Assembly (NCBI GenBank): GCA_934157235.1
Contig: CAKPHH010000001.1
Location: 62,001 to 126,000 of the forward strand
From: an uncultured Bacilli bacterium
GTDB lineage: Bacteria; Bacillota_I; Bacilli_A; RF39; UBA660
Direction of reading: 5' to 3'
Length of the DNA: 64,000 nucleotides
Shown: piece by piece, positions 34,884 to 44,000 of the stretch
Layout: each line of letters starts with the position of its first letter
Numbering within the stretch: position 1 is the first letter of the stretch
The notes under the pieces: model-generated
Told to the model about the DNA's origin: nothing
What the model saw: only the letters and a program-made list of their open reading frames with translations
Databases searched by the model: none
Position numbers and translations under genes: made by a program

Positions 34884-36444
34884 TATAAAAATAAAAGTAG
34901 AAGAAGACTCATCTACTGAATTATTAGAAAAAGTTGCTAAAACTCTTAATCTAAATAAAGACTCAATAGAAACACTAACCATTCATAAAAAGAGTCTTGA
35001 TGCTAGAAAAAAAAGTGAAATATTTTATATCTATGAAGTAGATGTCAAAGTACCAAATGAAGAAAAACTTTTAAAGAAATATTCGTCTTCTAATATATAT
35101 AAAACTCCAGTCGAAGAATATTCTTTTCCTAAAGAAAAAGCAAATATTGAAAGTCCCATAATTGTAGGAACTGGTCCAGCTGGTTTATTTGCTGCCTACA
35201 TTTTAGCAGAACATGGCTATAAACCAATTGTAATCGAACAGGGAGAAAAAGTAGAAGAACGTCTTAAATCGATTGAACATTTCTTTGCAACAGGAAAATT
35301 AAATCCTAACTCGAATGTTCAGTTTGGCGAAGGTGGAGCTGGAACTTTTTCTGATGGTAAACTAAATACTCTAGTAAAAGACAAAGCGTTTAGAGGCAAA
35401 AAAGTTTTTGAGATATTTGTCGAAAATGGTGCTCCCAAAGAAATAATGTATTTAAAAAATCCTCATATTGGTACTGATCTTTTAAGAGATGTTATTATTA
35501 ATATGCGTAATAAAATGTTATCTTTAGGAGCAACCATTCGCTATAATACTAAACTAACCAATCTAATCATAAAAGATAATACTTTAGAAGCAATTGAAGT
35601 TAATAACTCTGAAATAATACCTTGTAAAAATCTTCTTCTTGCTATTGGACATAGTGCTAGAGATACTTTTTACATGCTAAATAAAAATAATGTTTCTATG
35701 ACTTCTAAAGCTTTCGCAATTGGTCTTAGAATAGAACATCCTCAAGAAATGATTAATATTAGCCAGTATGGAGAAAAATATGCTAAAATGCTTCCTCCGG
35801 CTAGTTATAAATTAACTTACCAAACTAAAAATAATAGGGGAGTATATTCATTTTGTATGTGTCCTGGAGGTTATGTTGTAAATGCCTCTAGTGAAGAAGG
35901 TCATCTTGCCATAAATGGTATGAGTAACCATGCTCGTGATAGTAAAAATGCTAATAGTGCTCTAGTTGTAACTATTACTAAAGATGATTTTGGAAATGAT
36001 CCTTTATCCGGAATAGAATTTCAACGAGAGTTAGAAAAGAAAGCCTATAATCTTGAAAATGGTAAAATTCCAACCCAACTTTTAAAGGACTTTCTTGAAG
36101 ATAAAAAATCAACTTCTCTTGGAAACGTTGAAGCAATTACAAAAGGAACATATGCTCTAAGTAATTTAAATGATATCTTGCCTTCTTACATTTCTACATC
36201 TATTAAAGAAGCTCTTCCAAACTTTGCTAAAAAAATAAAAGGTTATGACCGCGAAGATGCCCTTCTTTTAGGTATTGAAAGTAGAACTTCTTCACCTGTT
36301 CGTATTCTAAGAGATGAGTATGGTATGAGTAACATTAAAGGCTTATACCCAGTTGGAGAAGGAGCAGGGTACGCCGGTGGTATTACAACATCTGCTATGG
36401 ATGGTTTAAAAATAGCTGAACACTTAATTAACAATAATTCCTAA
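34867..36444 (+). CDS. FAD-dependent dehydrogenase (COG2509-like)
   Basis: The start is ATG 34867, preceded by AGGTGAT; the GTG at 34858 lies in the ribosome site. The 525-aa product has a small N-terminal domain (1-95), then the FAD-binding IVGTGPAGLFAAYILAEHG, NVQFGEGGAGTFSDGKLNT (near 155-175), a long substrate domain and the C-terminal YPVGEGAGYAGGITTSAMDG. This is the uncharacterised COG2509 flavoprotein family common in Bacillota. It overlaps the upstream flavoprotein gene, implying equal expression. Substrate is unknown. Confidence 0.9.
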   Translation: MLRIHNIKIKVEEDSSTELLEKVAKTLNLNKDSIETLTIHKKSLDARKKSEIFYIYEVDVKVPNEEKLLKKYSSSNIYKTPVEEYSFPKEKANIESPIIVGTGPAGLFAAYILAEHGYKPIVIEQGEKVEERLKSIEHFFATGKLNPNSNVQFGEGGAGTFSDGKLNTLVKDKAFRGKKVFEIFVENGAPKEIMYLKNPHIGTDLLRDVIINMRNKMLSLGATIRYNTKLTNLIIKDNTLEAIEVNNSEIIPCKNLLLAIGHSARDTFYMLNKNNVSMTSKAFAIGLRIEHPQEMINISQYGEKYAKMLPPASYKLTYQTKNNRGVYSFCMCPGGYVVNASSEEGHLAINGMSNHARDSKNANSALVVTITKDDFGNDPLSGIEFQRELEKKAYNLENGKIPTQLLKDFLEDKKSTSLGNVEAITKGTYALSNLNDILPSYISTSIKEALPNFAKKIKGYDREDALLLGIESRTSSPVRILRDEYGMSNIKGLYPVGEGAGYAGGITTSAMDGLKIAEHLINNNS

Positions 36445-36471
36445 TCCATCCTTTAAAAAAACAAAAAAATA

Positions 36472-36480
36472 TGTTAATAT
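36472..36480 (+). promoter_or_regulatory. Extended -10 promoter of the metallopeptidase gene
   Basis: TGTTAATAT, directly followed by the overlapping palindromes at 36482-36511, so RNA start and operator would coincide. Confidence 0.5.
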
Positions 36481-36481
36481 A

Positions 36482-36511
36482 ACATTAATTGATTAATGTA
36501 GCTAATCAATT
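36482..36511. promoter_or_regulatory. Two overlapping perfect inverted repeats
   Basis: ACATTAAT-TG-ATTAATGT (36482-36499) overlaps AATTGATTA-7-TAATCAATT (36487-36511). They cannot form at once. They lie at the expected transcription start of the metallopeptidase gene and could be an operator or a small RNA switch. Confidence 0.5.
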
Positions 36512-36526
36512 AGAAAGAGAGATAAA

Positions 36527-37198
36527 ATGGAATATTATTTATTAACAATAATTGCTTTTTTACTAACTATTACTGCTCAAATCTTTGTAAATAGTAGTTA
36601 TAGTAAAACAAGAAAAATAAAAAACAAAAATAATCTAACTGGAGAACAAGTAGCGAGAACTATTCTTGATAAGAACGGTTTACGAAATGTTCAAATAGAA
36701 GAGGTAGGTACTACTTTAGGAGATCATTATGATCCAAGAAGTAAAACCATTCGCTTATCTAGTGATATTTATCATAATACTTCTATCGCTTCTGCCAGCG
36801 TTGCTGCTCACGAATGTGGCCACGCTATTCAAGATAAAGAAGATTATACTTTTCTAAGAATAAGGCATGCCCTTATTCCTCTAGTTAGTTTTTCCTCATA
36901 CGCTGGTTACATCGCTATTGTCATAGGTTGTATTTTCTCTAGTATGAATTTAATTTGGCTTGGTATTTTAATGGAAATCGTTATCTTACTATTCCAATTA
37001 ATAACTCTACCGGTTGAATTTAATGCTTCAAGTAGAGCCTTAAAAAATATTGAAGAGTTAAATATCCTAGAAAAAAGTGAATTAAAATATTCTCGTAAAA
37101 TGCTAAAAGCCGCTGCTATGACCTATGTCGCATCAGTAGCAGCAGCTGTTTTAGAGATATTAAGATTACTCCTAATATTCGGAAGAAGAGATGATTAG
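36527..37198 (+). CDS. Membrane zinc metallopeptidase, YugP family
   Basis: The 223-aa protein has an N-terminal helix (1-20), a cytoplasmic catalytic part with the zinc motif HECGH in AAHECGHAIQD (near residue 88) and NASSRALKN, the usual third-ligand region, and three further helices (about 112-160 and 195-215). This is the neutral zinc metallopeptidase 2 (YugP) family; substrates are not known. AAAGAGAG precedes the ATG. It has its own promoter with palindromes and its own terminator. Confidence 0.9.
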   Translation: MEYYLLTIIAFLLTITAQIFVNSSYSKTRKIKNKNNLTGEQVARTILDKNGLRNVQIEEVGTTLGDHYDPRSKTIRLSSDIYHNTSIASASVAAHECGHAIQDKEDYTFLRIRHALIPLVSFSSYAGYIAIVIGCIFSSMNLIWLGILMEIVILLFQLITLPVEFNASSRALKNIEELNILEKSELKYSRKMLKAAAMTYVASVAAAVLEILRLLLIFGRRDD

Positions 37199-37230
37199 TA
37201 TTTCATATTTTGAAATACTTTTTCTTTTTC
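37197..37230 (+). terminator. Intrinsic terminator after the metallopeptidase gene
   Basis: AGTATTTC (37197-37204) pairs with GAAATACT (37212-37219); a long T-rich tail follows. The stem begins inside the TAG stop. Confidence 0.85.
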
Positions 37231-37334
37231 TTCAAAAATGTGATACAATAAAGACCAAGAAAAAAAGCGTTAATATTTATAAAGATAATACATGTAAACT
37301 ATGAAAAAATCTAGACATAAACAAGAAAGAATTA

Positions 37335-37363
37335 TTGACTAAATATTTTATAAATATTATCAT
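37335..37363 (+). promoter_or_regulatory. Promoter of the 37381-yceD-rpmF operon
   Basis: TTGACT (37335-37340), a 17-base spacer and TATCAT (37358-37363). A second possible start is an extended -10 TGATACAAT at 37241-37249, which would give a 130-base leader. Its bases 37272-37283 are perfectly complementary (12 bp) to 37347-37358 inside this promoter. Confidence 0.6.
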
Positions 37364-37380
37364 TATAAAAGAGGTGGAAT

Positions 37381-37956
37381 ATGTATTACAATCGTAAAAA
37401 ATACATTTTAAAAAATGTCATTATAATTACCTTTATCCTTTTAGTTGCGATCATCGCAACTCACGCTATCTATGATAAATTTACCAAAGAAAGAGAAACT
37501 GATTACAGTTCTGAATCTTTAGATATAGTTTTTCATGATGTAGCTGGGGCAAATATTGATATAACTAAGCCAACTTTAGTAAATGATGCTATTGGGTTAT
37601 CATCTAAAGCCTACACTTTAACTATTAAAAATAATCTTACTGAACCAGTAAAATATCAATTAAAGTTAGTTGACAATGCTGAAAAAATAATTTTAGATGA
37701 CTGTGCTGAACTTCAAATACCAAAAGAAATAATAAGAGTATCTGTTAAAGAAGATTCCTCTAAAAATAATATTTATACCTTAAGTGAACTTATTGATAAT
37801 AATCTTGACTTAGGTGAAATTGATGCCTTAGCCGAAAAAAACTATTCAATTAGAATTTGGGTAACTAACACTAGTGAAGCTAATATTTCTAAAAATCTTC
37901 ACTATCATGGTATTATTCAAGTAATAGAAAATGAAACAGATTTAGCTGTTAGATAG
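37381..37956 (+). CDS. Small exported/anchored protein, TasA/camelysin-like architecture
   Basis: The 191-aa product has a basic start, a membrane helix (about 11-29) and a beta-rich outer domain with AYTLTIKNNLTEPVKYQLKLVDN, resembling the domain in 2211-2744. It ends after a WVTNTSEANISKN strand. The family call is by pattern only. GAGGTGG precedes the ATG. Its helix coding region contains a perfect 9-bp inverted repeat (37443-37461). It lies 9 bases before yceD, so a surface protein and ribosome genes share one transcript. Confidence 0.75.
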   Translation: MYYNRKKYILKNVIIITFILLVAIIATHAIYDKFTKERETDYSSESLDIVFHDVAGANIDITKPTLVNDAIGLSSKAYTLTIKNNLTEPVKYQLKLVDNAEKIILDDCAELQIPKEIIRVSVKEDSSKNNIYTLSELIDNNLDLGEIDALAEKNYSIRIWVTNTSEANISKNLHYHGIIQVIENETDLAVR

Positions 37957-37965
37957 GAGTCTTAT

Positions 37966-38451
37966 ATGGATATAGATTTAAGTTTATTACATAGTAAAAC
38001 AACAGAAGAAATAGATATTACTAATACTTATACAATTCCCAAAGAATATTATGAATCTACATCAGTAGAAAAAATCGAAAATATCAAAGTAACTGGTAAA
38101 GTTTACATGGCCTCATCCATAGATGATGCTGATGAAGAAGAAGACTACATCAAAGCCAAAATAGAAGGGGATATAATCCTAACAGACTCTATCTCCCTAG
38201 AGCCAGTTTCTTATCCAATTTCTATCGATTTTGATGATATTTTGGAACAAAATTGCAAAAAAGACGAAAATACACTTGATATATTTCAGTTTTTATGGGA
38301 AAATATTGTACTGGAGATCCCCTTACAATTTACTAAGGTTAAAGATCTCAGTAAATTTCATGGGGATGGATGGAAATTAGTTAGTGAAGATGAACTAACA
38401 ACAAGAAATAATCCATTTTCTGATTTATTAAAAGATTTCGAAGAGGAGTGA
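37966..38451 (+). CDS. yceD: DUF177/YceD family 23S rRNA accumulation protein
   Basis: The 161-aa product has the DUF177 plan: an N-terminal beta region with VTGKVYMASS, the VSYPISIDF strand, an acidic middle and the C-terminal WKLVSEDEL. YceD-type proteins are needed for normal 23S rRNA levels and sit upstream of rpmF across bacteria, as here (5-base gap). The usual cysteine pair of the family is not obvious. TAGGAG precedes the ATG. Confidence 0.85.
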   Translation: MDIDLSLLHSKTTEEIDITNTYTIPKEYYESTSVEKIENIKVTGKVYMASSIDDADEEEDYIKAKIEGDIILTDSISLEPVSYPISIDFDDILEQNCKKDENTLDIFQFLWENIVLEIPLQFTKVKDLSKFHGDGWKLVSEDELTTRNNPFSDLLKDFEEE

Positions 38452-38455
38452 TAAT

Positions 38456-38665
38456 ATGATGAAGTTAGACATTCAAATGTTTGCTGTTCCATTCCGTAAA
38501 GTTTCAAAGACAAGAAAAAGAATGAGAAGAAGTCACAATGCAATGGAAATACCTGGTGTAAGCAAATGTCCAAGCTGTGGTGAAATGATTAAACCACACA
38601 GAGTATGTCCAAAATGTGGAAACTATAAAGGCAACAAAGTAGTAGAAGTAAAAGAAGCTGAGTAA
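38456..38665 (+). CDS. rpmF: 50S ribosomal protein L32 with Prp-type N-terminal pro-sequence
   Basis: From residue 10 on (AVPFRKVSKTRKRMRR) this is canonical L32, with the zinc form CPSCG...CPKCG. The normal start would be Met-Ala-Val-Pro; here nine extra residues, MMKLDIQMF, precede the Ala. They match the pro-sequence of the Prp-processed L27 in this window (KLDIQLF before Ala). The extension is translated: GAGGAG at 38443-38448 is 7 bases before ATG 38456, and no ribosome site fits the internal ATG of the Met-Phe pair. Removal after Phe9 would leave the standard mature N-terminus. It is the last gene of the operon. Confidence 0.93.
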   Translation: MMKLDIQMFAVPFRKVSKTRKRMRRSHNAMEIPGVSKCPSCGEMIKPHRVCPKCGNYKGNKVVEVKEAE

Positions 38666-38680
38666 TCAGTTTTTTTTATT
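38655..38680 (+). terminator. Intrinsic terminator overlapping the rpmF stop
   Basis: A 7-bp stem (AAGCTGA with TCAGTTT, one G-U), loop GTAA containing the stop codon, then a run of T. Confidence 0.75.
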
Positions 38681-38702
38681 TTATTTTTTCCTGAAAAAAC
38701 GA

Positions 38703-38708
38703 TATAAT
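38703..38708 (+). promoter_or_regulatory. Candidate -10 box of addBA
   Basis: A perfect TATAAT lies 16 bases before the addB ATG; no clear -35 is visible. Confidence 0.45.
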
Positions 38709-38724
38709 AAACATGGTGATAAAA

Positions 38725-41055
38725 ATGCAAAATACGACACAATCAACTACTTTAATAATCTGTCCTAATGAGACAAAAATGAAACTATTAAAAGATGCAT
38801 CTTCTAAAAATGAATTACTAAATATAAAATTCATGACTAAAGAAGAATATAAAAACATCTATTATTTTTCTTATAATGAAGAAACATTAGCCTATCTAAT
38901 GAAAAAGTATAACTACAACATCGATGTCTGTAAAGTCTACTTAAACAACTTATACGTAATAGATGAGACTAAAACTTATAAAAGTCCTAAACTAAACTTC
39001 TTAAAAGACCTAAAAAAGGAATTACTTCAAGAAAATCTTTTAATTATCAATAAAACTTACAAAGATTATTTAAAAGATAAATCTATCATTGTTAAAAACG
39101 AGTATAACCTAGATAAATATGAAGAGGAAATGCTAAATCTAAAACCAACAACCTACAAAGATTTAAAATTAGAAACTCCTGTTGTAGAATGTACAACTAT
39201 AGAAGAAGAAGTAAACTATGTTTGTCTAAAAATACTAGACCTTCTAAAACAAAATGTTCCTCTAAATAAAATTTATCTAACCAATGTCCAACAAGAATAT
39301 TTCTACATCCTAAAAAAAGTCTTTTCTTACTACCATATCCCAATAAACATCAATTTTAAGTATTCGATCTATTCAACTAAAGTAGTAAAAGACTTTCTAG
39401 AAGCCGGTGAACTAGACTTAGAAAATACAAAGAAACTTCCTCTAAATAAAAAGATAATTAATATCTTATCATCCCTAACTAGTCTAGATAAAACAACTAA
39501 AGAATATAAAACTATTCTTCTGGATAAACTTCAAAATACTTATCAAAGTCCAACTATTCTAAAAGATGCTGTTTCTATCAAAGATTTGTATAAAGAAACT
39601 TTCACTGATGATGAACATGTCTTTGTCGTAGGGTTTAACCAAGACGTCCTACCAAAAATGGAAAAAGACATCTCTTATATCAGTGATAAAGAAAAAGATG
39701 AAGTACCATTATATAAAACTTCATACTTGAATAAACGTAATAAAGAAACTTTAACTTACATCTTATCTACCATAAAAAACTTATACTTATCTTATAAAAT
39801 ATCTACACCATTCAGTAGTTATTATAAATCAAGTCTAATTACTGACTTATCCCTTCCAATCATTAAACCAGACCTAGACAATTATAATTCCTCAAATACC
39901 TATAATAGTCTTCGTCTAGCCATCAAACTAGATTTATATCACTTATACGGAGAAAAAGATGAAGTCCTATCAAAACTATACACTCACTATCAAATACCTT
40001 ATAAGACTTATTCAAATGACTTTACCGGTCTAAATAAAGATGAATATCTAACTAACTTACCATACCCTCTAAAACTATCTTATACCAGTCTTAATGCCTA
40101 TAGTGAATGTAAGTTTAAATACTACATTAGACATGTCTTAAAACTAGAACCATATACCGATACTTTTCAAACTTATGTTGGAACTATGTATCATTACATC
40201 TTATCAATCTATAAGAAAACAAACTTTAACTTTGAAGAAGAATATCAAAAATACTTAGAAAAAAGAGAACTATCTTTAAAAGAAAAACTCTTGCTAATTC
40301 GTATAAAAAAAGATCTTCTAAAACTAATAGATGTTTTAAATAAACAAGACTTAATAACTGGCTATAACGATGCTTACTATGAAAAGAAAATAGATATCGA
40401 CCTAAAGAAAAAAGTTTCTGTAATCTTTACCGGAACCATCGATAAAATAATGTACTATCAAAATATTGAAGACACATACTTCTCCATAATCGACTATAAA
40501 ACAGGAACAATTGATACTCATATCGAGTCTATGAAATATGGTCTTCATATGCAACTACCTGTCTATCTTTATTTAATTCATTATTCTAAAGCCATTAAAA
40601 GCCCGATATTTACCGGAATCTATTATCAAAATATTCTTTTCAATTATCCAACTTGGGATAAAGATATTGCTAAAGTTAAAGATGACCAATACATGTTAAA
40701 TGGCTACTCAACTGAAGATATTTCTATTCTTAGTCGCTTTGATTCAACTTATGAAAAAAGTACTTACATAAAAAGTCTATCTTACTCTGATGAGAAAGGT
40801 TTTAGTTATAACACCTCTAAAAAGATTCTAACTAATGATACCCTATATAACTTACTAAACTACACCAAAAACTATATATCAGATTCAACCGACAGTATCT
40901 TAGATGCTGACTTTAAAATAAATCCTAAAGTCTATTCTGGTATTAATGAATCTTGCAAGTTCTGTTCTTTCAATGACTTGTGCTACATGAAAGAAAAAGA
41001 CTTAGTATATTTAGAAAAACAAACTGACTTATCATTCTTAGGAGGTGATGAATAA
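38725..41055 (+). CDS. addB: AddB-like nuclease subunit, short form
   Basis: Start is ATG 38725, preceded by GGTGAT; ATG 38713 has no ribosome site. The 776-aa product lies directly upstream of addA. The C-terminal PD-(D/E)XK nuclease has YSECKFKYYIRHVLKLEP and the IDYKTG catalytic motif. The four iron-sulphur cysteines are C462, C744, C747 and C753, the AddB spacing C...CxxCx5C. AddB is normally about 1150 aa; the N-terminus here has no GxxGxGKT Walker A and the helicase-like region is much reduced. Together with AddA it would process double-strand ends for recombination. Confidence 0.85.
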   Translation: MQNTTQSTTLIICPNETKMKLLKDASSKNELLNIKFMTKEEYKNIYYFSYNEETLAYLMKKYNYNIDVCKVYLNNLYVIDETKTYKSPKLNFLKDLKKELLQENLLIINKTYKDYLKDKSIIVKNEYNLDKYEEEMLNLKPTTYKDLKLETPVVECTTIEEEVNYVCLKILDLLKQNVPLNKIYLTNVQQEYFYILKKVFSYYHIPININFKYSIYSTKVVKDFLEAGELDLENTKKLPLNKKIINILSSLTSLDKTTKEYKTILLDKLQNTYQSPTILKDAVSIKDLYKETFTDDEHVFVVGFNQDVLPKMEKDISYISDKEKDEVPLYKTSYLNKRNKETLTYILSTIKNLYLSYKISTPFSSYYKSSLITDLSLPIIKPDLDNYNSSNTYNSLRLAIKLDLYHLYGEKDEVLSKLYTHYQIPYKTYSNDFTGLNKDEYLTNLPYPLKLSYTSLNAYSECKFKYYIRHVLKLEPYTDTFQTYVGTMYHYILSIYKKTNFNFEEEYQKYLEKRELSLKEKLLLIRIKKDLLKLIDVLNKQDLITGYNDAYYEKKIDIDLKKKVSVIFTGTIDKIMYYQNIEDTYFSIIDYKTGTIDTHIESMKYGLHMQLPVYLYLIHYSKAIKSPIFTGIYYQNILFNYPTWDKDIAKVKDDQYMLNGYSTEDISILSRFDSTYEKSTYIKSLSYSDEKGFSYNTSKKILTNDTLYNLLNYTKNYISDSTDSILDADFKINPKVYSGINESCKFCSFNDLCYMKEKDLVYLEKQTDLSFLGGDE

Positions 41056-44000
41056 TGGCTTGGACTCCTGAACAATTACAAGCAATCAATGAAGAAGGCA
41101 AAAATATTATTGTCTCTGCCGGAGCTGGTTCTGGAAAGACTGCTGTCCTAACAGAGCGAACTATTCGTAAATTAAAAACTGGTGTTCATATCAATGAATT
41201 ACTAGTTCTAACATTTACTAATGCTGCCGCTGCCGAAATGAAAGACCGTATTAGAAGAGCCATTAATAAAACTCCTGGCCTAGAAGAAGAGGCTAATCTA
41301 ATAGACGGTGCCTATATCACTACCTTCGACTCTTTCTCTTTATCTGTTGTTAAAAAGTATCATACTAAATTAAATGTTAGTAATAATATCAAAATTACTG
41401 ATGATGTTATCATCAACATCGAAAAAAATAAAATTCTAGATGAAATCTTTGAAGAAAATTATTTATCTCCTAAAGAAAAATTTACCAATCTAATCAAAGA
41501 CTTCTGTCTAAAAGATGATAAAGAACTAAAAGACTATATTCTAAATTCTTATAAAAAAATAGAATTAAAGTATGACCGTACCAAATATCTTTCTACTTAT
41601 CTAGAAGACTATTATTCTAAGGAGAATATCCAAAAACTTATTGCAGAATACATCTCCGTAATTTCTTCTTATCAAAAAGATATTGAAAAACTAATAACGG
41701 ACTTAAATTCATATTTTGATGGAACTTACGTAACTAAAGTAAGCGATGCTTTAGAAAAGTTCTTATCGGCTAAAGCCTATGCTGAACTAAAAAATAGTCT
41801 TTTAGATGTAAAATTACCTGCCGTTCCAAGAAACTCTGATGAAGAGGGTAAGAATATTAAGACAACTATTTCCTCACTTATATCAGATGTTAAAGACCTA
41901 TTAATCTATGAATCAGAAGAAGAAATGCAAGAAGAAATCCTGTCAACTAAAGAGAATGCTTCTGTTATAATTTCTATTCTAAAAGAACTAGATAAACGTA
42001 TCGAAAACTATAAAAGAGAAAATGAAATTTATAACTTTACAGACATTGCTCATCTTGCTATTAAAGTAGTTAAAGAAAACCCAGACATTAGAGAAGAATT
42101 ATCTGCGTCCTTTAACGAAATCTTAGTTGATGAGTACCAAGACACTTCTGATACTCAAGAATTATTTATTTCCCTAATCTCTCATAATAATGTCTACATG
42201 GTAGGGGATATTAAACAATCAATCTATCGTTTTAGAAATGCCAATCCTTATATCTTTAAAGATAAATATGATACTTATCGTGATACTGATAAAGGTATTA
42301 AAATCGATCTAAATAAAAACTTCCGTTCTAGAAGAGAAGTCTTATCAAATATCAATCTCTTATTTGATTTATTCATGGATGATGAAATAGGAGGCGCAGC
42401 CTATCAAGAATCACATCGTATGGTCTTTGGTAATAATCTCTATATCGAAAAAGGCTCAACCGATCAAAACTATGACTTAGATGTTTTAACTTATGAACTA
42501 GAAAAGAATAGTCCTATTACTAAAGATGAACGTGAAATATTTATTATCGGTCAAGACATCAAAGAAAAGATTGCCTCAAACTATCAAATTTTTGACAAAG
42601 ATACTTCAATTCTAAGAACAATCAACTATTCAGATATTGTCATCCTACTAGATAAAAGTAAAAACTTTGATCTTTACAAGAAAATCTTCGAATACTTACA
42701 CATTCCACTATCTATAGAAAAAGACTCATCCCTTCGTAAAGATCAAGATATCCTAGTTATAAAAAGTCTTTTAAAGTTATTAAAATGTCTAAAGACCTCC
42801 TCATTCGATCAAGAGTTTAAATATAGTTTTATCTCTCTTGCTAGAAGTTTCTTATTTAACTTATCTGATGAAGAAATTTATCACTACTATGTCACCAATA
42901 CTTATAAAGAAACTAATCTTTATCAAACTTGCCTAGAACTAGTAAAAAGTATTGATACAATGTCAGCATCCGAATACTTAGACTATATCTTAACAGAACT
43001 TCACTATGAAGAAAAACTGCTAACTATTGGTAGTATCTTATCCTACCGTACTAGACTAGAATATATTTATAATCTAATAAATGACTATTCCTCATCCGGT
43101 AACACTATCTATGACTTTATAGAATACCTAGACGAGATCTACAACAATGATTATGACTTAAAATTTAAAGTAAACGAATCAAGTGCCAATAGTTGTAAAA
43201 TCATGACTATTCATAAATCTAAAGGTCTAGAATTTCCAATCTGTTACTTTGCTGGTTTTACTAGTAACTTTAATATTAGTGAACTAAAAGAAAAAATAAT
43301 TTTTGATAATAAATATGGCCTAGTCCTACCAAAAGTAGATGAATACTATAAAGAAACAATTATTAAAACTCTTCTTAAAAGAAATACTAAAAAAGAAGAA
43401 ATATCTGAACGTATTAGGCTTTTGTATGTTGCCTTAACTAGAGCCAAGGAAAAGATGATTATCGTTATTCCAACTCAAGAAGAGACAAAAGAAGTTACTT
43501 CTATCGTCCCAGTTTATGAACGTAGTAAATATAATAGTTTCTTATCAATCTTAAAAAGTATATATTCTGTTCTTTTACCATACGTAATTCTAAAAGAACC
43601 AAATTGTACTAAAGACTACTTAAAAACAACTAAGCCTCAAGCCGAAAAAGAACTTATTCTTCAAGAAGACAATTTAAAAGTAGAAGAAATATCGATTGAA
43701 ACTTCTAAAGTAGAAGAAAGTCATTTTTCTAAAGAGACTCTTCATATTTTCACTAAAGAAGAAAATGAACTATTAGAGTTTGGTACTAAAGTCCATGAAC
43801 TTTTAGAAACGCTAGACTTTACTAAACCATTCTCACTAGAATCAAAACGCCTAGAACAAAAAATATCTGCCTTTATAAATTCTCCTCTTATCCAAGAAAA
43901 CCTTAATTATCCAATGTATAAAGAGTATGAATTTATTTATGAAGAAGATAATACTTTAGCCCATGGTATAATTGATTTATTAATCGAGACTCCAACCAAG

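Noticed and set aside
38456..38665. Phage origin of the KLDIQ-x-F motif in L32, since phage capsid proteins use similar motifs
   Set aside because: The body of the protein is normal L32 in its normal place after yceD; no phage genes are nearby.
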